Counted from the first letter of the stretch, positions 11,461 through 23,048 are shown. The stretch is DNA of 64,000 bases from Phyllostachys edulis (GCA_036346405.1 CM070554.1:40600204-40664203); one strand, 5' to 3'. Numbers and translations: made by a program. Notes: generated by a model from the sequence alone, not told the origin.

Positions 11461-13150
11461 GGGGAGTTGGATCTTTTCTGATCTTACCTTGTTCTTCTAA
11501 ACTTTCCTTGTTCATTTGAATTTTTGATCCTTTCTTGATCTTTTTGATCTTTTTAGGCTTTTATGCATCTAATTGTATCATATTGCATTTATATGAAAAA
11601 TCTCAAAAAGATGCATTGTAATATATGCTTTACTGCTCATCTTTTAATTTGATGAAGCTTTGCTTATTACTCTTTTGAGCCTTAGTGTTTCAATTCTTGC
11701 TCACTACTGTGTCTAGTTCTTTGACTTGCTAGAATTATCATGCTTTCACATGTGTAGCAAAGTCTTTGCTAATTGAGCTAGAACTTAAAAACAACTTGAA
11801 CTGAAAACTGCAATTTATGGATCTTTTAGCTAGTTGCACGATTAGTGATCCTTTTGTGACATTGGCCCTATCAAAATTGCTTTGTTAGCTCTTGGATCTA
11901 GAATTGAGCATTTCTGGAGCTTCTTGTTCTCTTAAAGAATCTAAAATTGCTCTTGTGAATGATAAAAATGATGATCTCTTTTTGTGCGAAAAAACTGATC
12001 TCACCAATTCTTTATCATGAGACGGCTTGCCATTGCACTAGGCATAAACTCAGGGGGAGTTTTGGATGACCTAGACCACTCTTTTAAGCTTTTCTGCTTG
12101 GGATGGTCGCAGCAAGGCTTGAGATCTAGCATATGGTTCAGAAAACAAATTCTCAAAATTGGTTGAAGCTTAGGAAGAGATTGTGGATGGCTCCTAGTCC
12201 AGGATCTTCTTTACTAAGATAGACCTTTTATCAACTTGAAATGAAACTTCTTGTGAAAATTGGGCTTTTGAGATAATTTGAGCAAAATGATTTAATTCAA
12301 AACTTTTTATCTCTAAAATGGTTTTTGCTAGCTTCTGGATCTCACAATGACATTCTGACAAGGCCATTATCACCTTAGGATCCCTGTTGTTGAACTTGCT
12401 AATTTTGAAGTTTTTGCTTAAACTGTTAAAATTCATCGCTTCATTGAGCTCTTTAGCCTAGCTTTGTTATATATATCTTAGCATGATCTTGCTAGCGCTG
12501 TCAGGATTGATGTGTTTTCAGCAATCATTGAAATCTTAGCTTGTTCATTTGGGTAATCTCCAAAGCTTCTTTTACTAAAATTTAAAAATACAAAAAAAAA
12601 TGAAACCACTTCATTGTATTTCATGCATGCTCTTTCCTTGTTTCTTCCTCATTTCTGCATTTGTCATCTTTGGATGAGAGGAAGGCGTGATTCCTTGATG
12701 AATCCATTGTCAAAGGGGGAGAAATAGCAAAAAATGTTCAAATAGAGCTATTTGGAGGAGAAGGGAGAAAACTGAAAATTTTCTACAAATCTGGTGGTCA
12801 TAGTGAGGGGGAGTTATTCATTTGCATTCTTTTGGTCTTATTGCCATTTCTAAACTTAAATTGCAAATCTTGAAGCCTCACAATGATCTAAGGTCAAATA
12901 GAACAATTGTTCTTTCATATGGACCTTAAGTGAGATTTTTGTCACTTCTCTGGAAATTGAAGCTTATGTGCTTTCTTTTACTATATCTCTCTTGCCTATG
13001 CTATTCTGAAGCCAGCTTGGTCATTTCCATTGCTTTCTCTTGCTAATGGACCAAGTTGTGCCTTTGCGCGAAAATGTCGAGTATTTTCATTTTCAAACCT
13101 CAAACTTACATTTTGTGAGAAATTGCCAATGTGTTCATCAAGGGGGAGAT
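11461..13150 (+). other. Sirevirus-type 3' spacer with multiple polypurine tracts
   Basis: No coding signal. At least five G-rich purine runs occur: near 11457-11466, 12052-12060, 12712-12723, 12804-12813 and 13140-13150. The last, AAGGGGGAGAT, abuts the 3' LTR and is the primary PPT for plus-strand DNA synthesis. Repeated upstream PPT-like copies are a known Sirevirus feature. No envelope-like ORF was found. Confidence 0.8.
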
Positions 13151-14914
13151 TGTGGATATCATGGGGATATGCCCACAATCATAGGATGATGAGACAATTG
13201 GCAATGGCGTTGAGGGTGTGCGGAAACACGTGTCTTCGGCGAGGTTTCAGCTTCTGTCAGGCCTTTGGCGGTCTGACCAGCCATGGGGGCGGTCAGACCG
13301 GCCATGCCTCTGTTTGGTTGGCTGTTTGTTGTCTTTGGTCTCGACCCGGCCGGGGTGGCGGTCAGCCGCCCGGTGAGACGGTCCGACCAAGCTCATCACG
13401 AGTGGTTAGACCAACCACCTTAGGAACTTTGGATTTTGGAGCTGAGCCAAAAATAGAGGGTGTAGGCAAGTGAGAGGGTTCTTCTGCACTAGGTCCCATA
13501 TTTTTTTTGGAGCTTCCAGTGAAAAGTTCTATTCATTTGAAATTTCCAGAAAGTTTTAGATTTCTAGGGAGGAAATTTTGGCTAAGTCCCAGGAGGCGGT
13601 CTGACCGGTCAACAGGTGGCGGTCGGCCGGTCGTAGCAGAAGACCGCAGTAATGACGGCTCGACCGGTTGCCAGGTCTGTTTCGTTGTCCTTCGTGGCGG
13701 TGATGTGTTCTTGTTAGGTCAAGTTCATATTCATCAGTGCTTATGTATTGCATGATGCATGTTTTGGCTAACGTGAGTCAAGTTGTGAAGAACTTGTTCC
13801 CAGAATCGATTTCTTTGTCTATTGGTGTGCAGGTTGCTTGGTGGTCAATGACGGTCAACGGCGAGGATGATCGGGACTAGGCTTAGAGAGCTGAGGTCCA
13901 GAACGATCGAGGATGCTGGGTGAGGTCAGAGGACTCAAGCGGAGCGCAGAATGGACAAAGGTAACCGAACGGGCGATTCGGTGGGATTGGTTCGATCAAG
14001 CGGCGCGGGGGTCGGTGCAAGTGCCATGGTTGTTCGGTGGGAGCCGGATGGGAGAGACTTGCCGACATGATGAGAGCCGTTGATTAACCTACACGTGGCA
14101 AAGCAGGCGATTGCTACGCAAGGATTGGACTCGGTCTTTGGAGAAGGATCGAGAAGGGGTATTTTGGTCATTGCACCCAAATACCGCCTTTGTGACCTTT
14201 GGTTAAACCGCGGCACGGGACGGTGCTTGGAGAAGCAGTTTAGGTCAAGCAAAGATGGAACGACGCTTTGAGATGCGTGCATGTGTTAACCCGTTTGTGT
14301 GTTAGGGTTTAACGGGTGCCCTAATGGAATATTCTCTAGATGTTAGCCTCCACTATAAATAGCCTTAAGTGCTGGTTGCACTTGAGACTCTTAGCCATTT
14401 AGAGAGACCCTATTGTGTCTTAGGGTTTTGAAGACAAAGGAGAGCTAGGGTTTTAGAGAGTGGATTGATCTTGATGCTCACATGGTGAGTCTTTGTCCTC
14501 CGACAAAGTGGCTGTAAACCTACGTCAATCACAAATCAATCCATGCAAGATTTCGAGAAGATGAGTCTCTTTTCGTTCTTGCACTCTATTTTGTGATTTT
14601 GAGACTTTCCTTGATTCTCAGGTTTTTGCTTAGTTTTTTTGCTGATCTTGTTTGATGGGATATGTGGGAACCTATCTAAGACCATTTTGATCATCTATTA
14701 TCCACGAGCAAGCTTTAGATCGTGTTTTCGTTTTTGACTCGGTATTGAACCCTCCTTCACTAAAACGGATAAAGGTCGGAACTTTGGCAACAATCTTCAT
14801 GATCGTTGATTGGAATAGGCTCCTAACATCCTAAGGAAGGTATGTTTCAAGTTTCGTGAAGTTTGGAGTCACGAATCAAAAGTTAGACCTTTTTGTGTTT
14901 TGGAAGCTCGGGCT
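13151..14914 (+). repeat. 3' LTR of the Copia element, truncated
   Basis: Collinear with the 5' LTR from TGTGGATATCATGGGG to GCTCGGGCT, with scattered substitutions and small indels. It then stops at 14914, so the counterpart of 2890-3172 (about 283 bases, including the CA end) is missing and I did not find it downstream. The break coincides with a sequence starting TGTAACAGCCC, typical of a Gypsy LTR start. Confidence 0.9.
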
Positions 14915-14915
14915 G

Positions 14916-15972
14916 TGTAACAGCCCAAAAACTCATAATTATAAAAATAAGGGATTTTTAAAACTTTTTGTATAATGTCTATTGTCATTCATTTGCCTGC
15001 ATCTTTGAGCTTTACTTAAGGATATTTTGCATCTCTTCTGTTCCCGTGACTTTATCTACCATCCTGTCAATTTGCCTTTTCTTAAGTCTATCTAATTTTC
15101 CTTCTTTCTCCCCCCTACGTCCTTTAGTTAAAATATTGATCAGCCCAATGTCTAATCTGACACGCTCGCTCCCGTGCACCCCTTTCCTGTTCCTCCGACC
15201 AGCAGTGGTCAAGCTGGGGCAACCGTACCTCTCACTCGTGCACTGTGTGCGCTAGGTCAAAGCCACGGCTTGGTGCTGTCCATCAGCCATTAATAGCCAT
15301 CCCCTCGGATGTCATTCAGGTGCCCCTACCATCCACAGCCTCACCCACTCCTCCTCACCAAATGTGCCAAGGTGCATGCACATATTTTGCTCCAAGCCCC
15401 ATAGTGCTCTCCCTTGCCATTCCAGTGTTAGTCTCACTTCCTTCCTCTCCCAAGAGAGCTTGAGCTCGCCCGGCTCAGCAGCTCATCTCTGCTCAGCGCC
15501 ACCCGATTCAGTACCTTCACGAACCCCATCGGATACTGCAAGACCTCCCTGAAGGACCAGTTGCTTGCCCCATGGCGCTACACTGAAGATTGAAGACCAC
15601 CCCTTTTCCTCAAGCCGCTCCTGCAGCGCGGAGTTTCTCTCCTTGTCTTGGTCCACCGACGATGGCTCAACTCGACCAGCTCATTTCCCAGTTCTGTACT
15701 GGTAAGTTCCTATAGGTCAGATACTCTTCCTAGTTCGAGCCGCCTTGTTCTCTCTTGGATTTTTCCTCTAGTTCTTCCTTTGGCTTTTCCGCTGGTTTAT
15801 TCGATTGCATCAATACAATCGAACCTTTGCTTCTTTCGACCTCTGCTGCGTAGTCGAACATTTATCTCATTCGACTACGCACGGTTAACACTCTCACGAT
15901 CTCCCATTTTACAAAGACCACTTATCTGGTCATGACCTCCCATTTTACAAAGACCACCCTCTTGGTCATGAC
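14916..15972 (+). repeat. Gypsy-type LTR fragment
   Basis: Starts TGTAACAGCCCAAAA, like the other Gypsy LTR starts in this window (16326, 42640). It is pyrimidine-rich on the + strand and has no coding signal. No matching second copy or PBS is visible. A ~31-base unit containing TTTTACAAAGACCAC and GGTCATGAC is tandemly duplicated near 15900-15970. Confidence 0.5.
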
Positions 15973-16325
15973 TGTTGGAATTAATCCTTCATGTATTAGT
16001 TTTATTCAATCCTAGTTTGAGTCGAAGTTAGTTAGTAGGTGAGTCCGGGTCGTACTCGTAGAAAATGTGTCCAAGTTTGGTGTTGAGTCCTTGTACCTAA
16101 GCCTATGTAAGAGTCTTGTATCGATGTAAGAAGTCAAGAGTTGAGAAAAGCAGTAAAACCAAAAACGAAAGGAGAGCAAGTGCTCTCGAAACCAATCGCA
16201 TAAGTTTTCGCCTCGAGCACTGTTCAATACGACCATTGTTCACCAAGCACTATTCATACGAGTACTGTTCACCCGAACAATATTCATCCGAGTACTGTTC
16301 ATCTCGGGTGCTGGTTGAAAGGTCA
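15973..16325 (+). repeat. Possible Copia-type LTR fragment
   Basis: Begins TGTTGGAATTAATCC, a common Copia LTR start, and ends ...GGTCA immediately before the next TGTAACA start. Near its end is a short tandem series of about 15-base units around ACTGTTCA (16217-16312). I could not match a target duplication. It may instead be part of a single mosaic LTR. Confidence 0.35.
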
Positions 16326-19300
16326 TGTAACATCCCAAATGTATAAATGGGTGTGTTTCAAATGTGAGAAAATGTGTAGAAATTAAAACTTTTTCTCACA
16401 TCTTGAAGCTCTTGAACTTTTCCATAATTCTTGTCAAGAGTGTGGTATTAAAAAACACAAATCTCTTGTTGACTAAGGTCAAACCATTATTCCACTTTGT
16501 CACAAATCTTGTGCCAACCTTTGGAAATATTTTTCCTTGGTTCTAGGGATGATGTGTGACCCCTCTGAATTATTTCATAATTTTTAGGAATTATTTGATA
16601 ATTTTGAGGTACGCCAAACCAATTTTTCAATTGGTCAAACCCTAGAACAGCCCTTGTTGAATTTCTGGAGAACAATGTAGTGCACAAAAACCTCTGGAAA
16701 TTTTATGTAAGATTAATCCTGGAGTGAGGAAGCTCCAGTTAAAATTTTGGAATTTTTGGAGTTAGTTTGCTACCTCTAAAAATTCCTCCAACCTCAGCCT
16801 TCAAATTTAAATTCAAATCTGGCACTGTTCCTTGGGTCCGAGCCACTTTTCAAGTGGGTCGAACCCAACCGCGTCCCCAGATCAGCCGCACTCCTCCTTC
16901 CACGCGAGGTCGTGCGCTGTTGGATCCAAATCAATGGCCACGACCTCCGCCACAACCCCCTTCCCCGGCTCAGCCCGAGCCCCTCCCCCGCGTGAGGTCG
17001 TGTCCGTTGGATCCGCATCCAACAGCCACGACCTCCCCTCCCTTTTCAGTGTCTTGCCTAACGGCCCAGACCTCCCGCACCCTAGTTCGTCGCCGTTGGA
17101 TCGAGATCTAATGGCCACGACCTCCCCTCTCATCTCGTTGCCGTCAGATCAAGATCTCACGGCCACGACCTCCCCTCTCCTGTCAGCGTCGTGCGCACCA
17201 GCACGACCTCCCATCAATGTTGTGTGCCGTTGGATCAAAATCCAACAGCCACGACCTCCCTTCTCTGTCGTGCGCACCAGCACGACCTCCCACCTCTTTG
17301 TTGTGCACCGTTGGATCAGAATCCAACAGCACGACCTCCCACCTCTCTGTTGTGCGCCGTTGGATCAAGATCCAACAGCCACGACCTCCCCTCTCCCTTT
17401 CATCGCCGTTGGATCAACATCCAACGACCACGATCTCCCCTCCATGTTGTGTGCCCTTGGATTGAAATCCAACGGCCACGACCTCCCCTCCATGTTGTGT
17501 GCCCTTGGATTGAAATCCAACGGCCACGACCTCCCCTTGCGCCGTGCGCAACGGCCATGACCTCCCTCCTCTGTTCAGCGCCTTTGGATGTAAATCCAAC
17601 AGTCCTGACCTCCTTCTCTGTTGTGCGCCTTTGGACTAAAATCCAGCGGCCATGACCTCCCTTTGCGTCGTGCGCAACGCCCACGACCTCCCATCGTTGT
17701 TGTGTGCCCTTGGATGTAAATCCAATGGCCACGACCTCCCCTCAATATTGTGCGCCCTTGGATGTGAATCCAATGGCCACGACCTCCCTTCTATGTTGCG
17801 CCGCTGATTAAAATCCAATGACCACGACCTCCCTTGCTTGTCCGCTGTCTCACAAGAACGGTCAAGACCTCCCCACCTCTGTTCCGTGCCATTAGATGCA
17901 AATCCAATGGCCATGACCTCCTGTCTCCTTTCAGCGCGCGACCTCTCCTTTTTGTTTCGCAACCGCCGATACGAATCCAACGGCTGCGACCTCCCCAATT
18001 GAGATCTTGTGGTCGTGACCTCCCCCTTTCCTTCAGACCCCCGAATCAGATCCAAGGGTCACGACCACCCCCTTTTCTTATCGAACGGTTGAGGGCAGCG
18101 CCTGTTCTTCTCCTTCCTCGGGCTCGCGCGCGTGCGCCATGGCAGAGGGAGGGCAGGGCCTTGTCACCTCCCAACAGCTCTTTTGTTGCCAGCGTTAAAT
18201 GCGGGTCAGCCCTTCCGCCCCTAGGTCCTACTCTGACCTGCCCCCATCCCCTCCACGTCCTTGTCCGAGCCATGGACCGAGTTGTGGGCTAAGCTCACCA
18301 TGGAGCTTAACCCTAGCTCATGGCCTCTGCTCCCCGGCTATATGTAACCATTGAGCGCTCCCTTTGCCTTCCTTTAACCACTCTCGAGCTTTGCCTTGCC
18401 TCTCTGTGCTTGGCTGAGCTCCATTCTCCACAAACCTCCTCGGCCGCCATTGTTGAGCTGGGAGCTCCTCGGTGGAACCCGTGCTCCAGTGGCTCCCTCA
18501 CTCAACCTCTTGCTCCATATTGTTCCTCTAACATCCTGGAGTTTTAACCCTAACTCAATTTTGGGTTGACCTCTTCAGGGAGCAGCTAATCTGGAATTTT
18601 GGAGCTTGCGGCCGTGAGCTCCCCCTTCTTCGTCAAGTCCGGTAAGGACCTCCTCCTTCCAATTCCTTGCTCTGGGAGAACCTCCTAGCTGTATGGAGTC
18701 CATCTTGATGACCCGGTGCGGTTAATTATGCCCAGGTCCTTTCCTCCGCGTTGTCCTCCTCGGTGTCGGCAAGGTCCTTCGTCGCCGGAGCTGCTCAACC
18801 CTTCCCAGTACCTCCGCGACCTCCAGGTAACCTCCTGGTAGTCCCTAGATGTGTGGGCACCCGCTTGTATGGCTGCTGCGGAGCTTTCCTTCGTTATTGC
18901 ATTTGGTCGTGTGCTACCGCGCCGCCCCTCTCCGGCTCATTGGCGCTCGTCCACCATCATGGTGTGAGTGGTACCGGTGCAGCAAGCTCGCTATTGCGCA
19001 CCTGCACTCGCACCCATTCGCACCGCCGTGGCTCGAAGTCGTCGGCGGTGACCATTTCTTTGTTGTCGGTTTCGTTGTCGGACGAAACCGGCAATCGAGA
19101 GTACCGTTAGGGCCGTCTAGTTTTAGATCTGCGGGCGAGATCTCGCGGGGCCGTGCGCGTGCGCTGTGTCGCGTTGGTTGCGAGCCATCCATCTCGCGAT
19201 CAACGGTCCACGACCTCCGCTTCGTTCACAAGACGCTGAAGTTCCAACGCTGCTGCGATCCAACTCGGCCGTTGATTCAAGATCAACGCCCATGTTCGAT

Positions 19301-21054
19301 GGACTTTGGCGGGCGAGCGCGCGATGCCGTAGGACTTGAGCCGTTGGATCCAAGATCCACGGCCCACATTCGTCGATCTCGCGAGGGCGCATGCGCGTTT
19401 TCCCCGTGGACTTGGGCCGTCCGATCCAGGATCAACGGCCCAGGTTCGTCCACGTCGTATTGGTTTAGAAAATTCCCGGGGGGAATTATTTGTAAACTGA
19501 AAAGGTAATGAACTTTGAAAATACATAACTATTTCATTTTAGCTCCATTTGAGTTGATTCAAATTTTGGTAGCTCTGGTTTGAACTGAGCTTTAATCTAA
19601 AAATGGTTGTGAGCTCAGTTCGGCTCCAGAAAATGGATTTGCAAATTGGTTTAGAAATAGACTTTAAATGTTGCTCTAAATGTGGCATTTAACTTGTAAA
19701 ATGCATAAGTAATTCTCTATAGATCCTTTTTGAGTGAATCTAACTTTGTTGGCTTCCTCTATTAGTGTAATAAATGGTAGAATAGGGTTTAGGCATGTCA
19801 CTATTTTCAAAAGAATTGTGGGTGCATTTTACTTGTGCTCTTTTGCATGTCTTTGACAAATCATAAAACATGCATCATAGCTCCAAACGAGGTGAAATCA
19901 ATTTTGTTATTCATATCATGAGGTTCTTAAATTACCATAAAAATCCCAAGTGCAACACCTCTTTGGAAAATGGTGCTAGAGAATTTAATTCGGATGAACA
20001 GTAACCGATTTCTATTTTCCAGCAATTTTCAGGCTGAGCAGAATTTTTTTGGCCATATCTTTGCATTGAGAATCCAAATCAATTAGTTATTATTGCTAAA
20101 TTCTCTAAAAATCATGCTCTTGCTGCTGTAAAAATTTCAGAGCATTTGGAGAAAGTTTGCTGTGGAGTCCTTTTGGTTTTCTTCGTTCTTATCGGTTCTT
20201 TTTTGCTTTTTCGATAGGTGCCGACGAGTGCGTTGATCCCGTGAGTGATCCTTTGCAGCATAGTAAATAGCCCCAGCAAGGCAAGCAGTTTGATCATATC
20301 CCGTTAATCCCATTACTTTCAAAGTCTAATACTTTGTTTAACTTGTATGTATGCATGCTACTTTGTGTTAAATTATCGATTAGTTGAGCCTATAGATGCA
20401 TACTCTGTAGGTAAATGTTCATTCTCTACTACTAAGCCTAGGATTATCTTGCTGTGATTTAGAGTTCAATGGATGAACTCTTATCATTTAGTAGTTTACG
20501 TGTTGATACTTAGAAATGCTTAGATAACGGAAGAAATGGGTGGTTGTCGACTTATGTCGATGACCTTGATCACACAAAAGTTATTATTCCATTATGTCCT
20601 GCACTTGTGCTTTGTTACTTTGTAAAGAAATAAAAATGAAAACAAAATTGTTTCATGACTTGGGCACAATGGATGTTAGTGTGATATGTTGGGTGTGAAT
20701 GAAATGGTGCCTAGGTCCCTAAGGACCGAGTTACTTGTGTCACTAAGCCAAGTGCTTTTGCGTGCTAACCACACGAGGGTATTGGGAACCCCTCTTGGCT
20801 AAGTACTTTGGGAGGTGTTAATTGTGGGTCGCAGGTGGTTAAAACTGTTTTTATAAGGGGAAGAGCACTCGCAGTTGCTTAGGCTGGGTCGGTGTCTCCT
20901 ATCCTTCGGGTTGTCACGACTCTTAATTAGCATCGTTCATTGGAAATACCTCGTAGGACTTAGCCGTACCGGCATACCAAAGGAAGTGTGCTAAATAGCT
21001 TGGCGAAAAGGCGATCTGGCGTGTGGGTACATTGGTACACCCCTGCAGGGTTAA
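16326..21054 (+). repeat. Long Gypsy-type LTR, solo or partial
   Basis: Starts TGTAACATCCCAAATG. Its 3' half shares short collinear blocks with the Tekay-like LTRs at 34-37 kb and 42-45 kb: AGCAAGGCAAG...TTGATCAT near 20275, AAGGACCG near 20722, and GTGGGTAC...CTGCAGGGT near 21023. No PBS, PPT or pol sequence is present, so it is a solo or broken LTR. Its 5' half contains the palindromic minisatellite. The 3' end is lost at the CACTA element. Several long ORFs here are repeat artefacts. Confidence 0.55.
16917..18000 (+). repeat. Palindromic minisatellite, about 15 units
   Basis: An imperfect tandem array with units of roughly 45-90 bases. Each has a short palindrome of type GTTGGATCAAGATCCAAC followed by GGCCACGACCTCCC. 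Examples are near 17229, 17310, 17359, 17408, 17507, 17709 and 17757. Diverged copies recur near 19190-19440. Overlapping ORFs with repeated HDLPS or TTS motifs are translations of the repeat. Confidence 0.85.
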
Positions 21055-22410
21055 AACTATTACTAGATACGCTAAGAACTGTTTGTGATGAGCTAATATC
21101 ACAGACGGTTCGTATTAAAAACCATCTGTAAAGTATCACAAACGGTTTGTGATACAAACCGTCTGTGATATGTCGTTTTATCACAGACGGTTTGTATCAC
21201 GAACCATCTGTGATATTTCACAGACGGTTCTTAATACGAACCATCTGTGATAAGTATCTCATCACATACAGTTTGTATTAAAAACCGTCTGTGACTTAGA
21301 ACACTGCGATTTTACCATAGCTTACCATGGCCATGGTAAAATCGGAGAATAAGGAAAATTCCAAGCCATGGTAAAATCACAGAGTAAGGAAAATTCTGGT
21401 TATCACAGACGGTTTTTGTATGAAATAGTCTGTGAAGTATTACGATCATCACAAACAGTTTTTGTATGAAACCGTCTTTGATTCGCAGCGCGGGAGGGAA
21501 AAAAAATTTTAAACGCATACGCGGGAGGCAAAATATTTTGGCGCTACCCTTATATATTATAGCCACCCCAATCTTGCCTTCCATCAGTCTCTCCCTCTCC
21601 CCTCCCCACGCCGAGCTCCAGCGACCACCCTCGGTTCCCCATCACGGTTCGGCGAGGAGACACAGCCGACGACGATGAGGAGGAGGGATGCGGAGGAGCT
21701 CCTTGTCTGCCGTAGGAGGTAGACTGCCGGAAGGTACGTGTACATCCCCAAAACATACACAATTTGTTGGATGTTTGTTGTAAAAAAAAATAATCTTAAA
21801 TTTGTGTTACCTAAGGTCGAAGCGCAGTTGGAGGTTTTCGGTCGTCTCTCCTTCCTTGCCGACGAGCTTGAGTCGAACTCGGACGACATGCAAGAACAAA
21901 CTTGTGATATGCTAGTGAGGTACTGAGAGAAGCTTATAAGACCAATCCAAGATGCCAATGAGTTCTTCAGGAGCTTGAAGGCACAGATGGTTTTTAGCTA
22001 GTTTAACTTTGTAACTTTATTTTTTTTCCCATTCGGAAGGGACATTGTGAAACCTTTTGGTTTCCTTTTCCTATAATGTGTTTGCCATCAGAATTTTAAC
22101 TGGATTTTAGTTGTCTTGCTAGAGGTTGCATATAGAAGCTACTATCCAGCAATTGATTGATTTGACTCAAAATCCGAATTTTTTATTGCAATAGAAAAAC
22201 TATCATAGACGTTTCTGAAAAAAAACGTCTATGATAATTACCATCACAGACGGTTCTTGTTCGTAATCGTGCGTGATAGATTTTTCACAGACGGTTAAAA
22301 AACCGTCTGTGATGACCTCATGTCATCACAATCCATAAAGTCAAATGGTTCAGAAAATTGTCTGTGATGACGATTTTGAACCGTCTGTGATGACCATTTC
22401 TGTAATAGTG
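21055..22410. mobile_element. Short CACTA-type transposon, copy 1
   Basis: Both ends hold clustered subterminal repeats of CACAGACGGTT and its reverse complement in both orientations. The right end is TGTAATAGTG, giving the terminus CACTATTACAGAAATGG. The left end reads AACTATTAC, a CACTA terminus with its first base changed. The interior matches copy 2 at 54250-56200 (for example 21666-21790 with 55420-55540). No transposase is present, so it is non-autonomous. I could not match a 3-bp target duplication. Confidence 0.75.
21675..21995 (+). other. Conserved ORF-like segment with intron signals inside CACTA copy 1
   Basis: A short open stretch (GGATGCGGAGGAGCTC...) leads to GAAG|GTACGTG, a good donor. 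A TACCTAAG acceptor lies near 21814, followed by an open stretch with residues VFGRLSFLADELESNSDDM and then, past a stop, EFFRSLKAQM. The same arrangement is in CACTA copy 2 near 55430-55735, where the acceptor AG has become TG. It may be a relic exon pair of the parent transposon or a captured host fragment. I recognise no family. Confidence 0.35.
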
Positions 22411-22600
22411 CGAGCTATTGTAAATGTCTTGTTATGATCATCTCTGTCGTACGCTTACGGTACCGTGTCATGGCTGACATCATGAGTTGATCATATCTTG
22501 TGGGTAAAACTGTACAACCTCTGCAGAGTTTATAATATATTCGAATAGCATTGCCTCCGGTCATAGGCGTGGTCAAAAAGCCTCACTTGTAGAGTTTTAA
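22411..22600 (+). repeat. Gypsy LTR fragment
   Basis: Contains CTTGTGGGTAAA...CTCTGCAGAGT, then ATTCGAATAGC and CGGTCATAGGCGTGG, all collinear with 36508-36580 of the Tekay-like LTR. It ends near 22600, where the gene-bearing island begins. Confidence 0.6.
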
Positions 22601-22922
22601 TTAAAATTATGAGATGGAAATATGTTATTGTAAATATAGGTGGATGGAACCTCATAAATAGTAATGGGTGGATGAAACCTAATAAGTAACTGTGGGTGGA
22701 TGGAAACTTTTTGCTTGAGAACGTTTTTTCATTCCTGCTTCTAGAGTTCATACTCACGTCGATAATTTGCACCCCCATCGCGCCAGAGATAAAAGTGAAC
22801 TGTGAAATGCTTGGTAGTGCATTTGTGAAGAGCGTAAATCTCAAGACCAGCTTGCTTAGAAACCATAGAGGAACGAAAACCATAGTCATATGCCCTTTTG
22901 ACCTGAAAGCTTTGTGAGTTAC
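22601..22922. other. No identified feature
   Basis: Low-complexity, AT-rich DNA with a triplicated ~30-base phrase around GGGTGGATGGAA (22650-22705). A minus-strand frame (about 22720-22880) has protein-like texture, but I could not connect it to a gene with confidence. Confidence 0.3.
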
Positions 22923-23048
22923 CTCCAAGTCAACGTTGGAGAACTGCACGCACTGATTCTTCGCTGAGGCGAAAAGTGAAGCAGGAGAAAGTTGCAAGCA
23001 AAAGAAAACCCAAAGAAGTATAATTTCCAAGATGAACCGAAGAGCCAA
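22923..23048 (-). CDS. Possible orphan first exon encoding a signal peptide
   Basis: The minus-strand ATG at 23048 opens 42 codons: a hydrophobic leader (ALRFILEIILLWVFFCLQL), a small-residue cleavage-like site (LFASA) and then KNQCVQFSN. It runs in phase 0 to GAG|GTAACT, a good splice donor at 22922. This looks like the first exon of a secreted or receptor-like protein. No downstream exon is recognisable before the LTR fragment at 22600, so the gene is probably a truncated relic. I cannot name a family. Confidence 0.3.

Larger units (their letters stand above)
1152..14914 (+). mobile_element. Sirevirus-like Ty1/Copia LTR retrotransposon, decayed, 3' LTR truncated
   Basis: The order is 5' LTR, Met-tRNA-type PBS, gag with a long coiled coil and zinc knuckles, protease, integrase, RT, RNase H, a long 3' non-coding tract with repeated polypurine runs, then the 3' LTR. 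Integrase ahead of RT defines Copia. The extended gag, the 1.7-kb 3' spacer and several AGGGGGAG-type tracts are typical of Sireviruses. Frameshifts and stops occur in every domain, so it is not autonomous. An inverted solo LTR lies inside gag. The 3' LTR lacks its last ~280 bases, so no 3' target duplication can be matched to CTATT at 1147-1151. Confidence 0.93.

Noticed and set aside
16767..18292. Long plus- and minus-strand ORFs with repeated HDLPS, TTS or GRW motifs
   Set aside because: Translations of the palindromic minisatellite; open in several frames at once.
18751..19526. ORFs of 90-219 codons on both strands
   Set aside because: GC-rich LTR sequence, no domain, overlapping frames on both strands.
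22530..23048. 172-codon minus-strand ORF as a single gene
   Set aside because: Only the first 42 codons look like an exon; the frame then runs through a donor site and low-complexity DNA.
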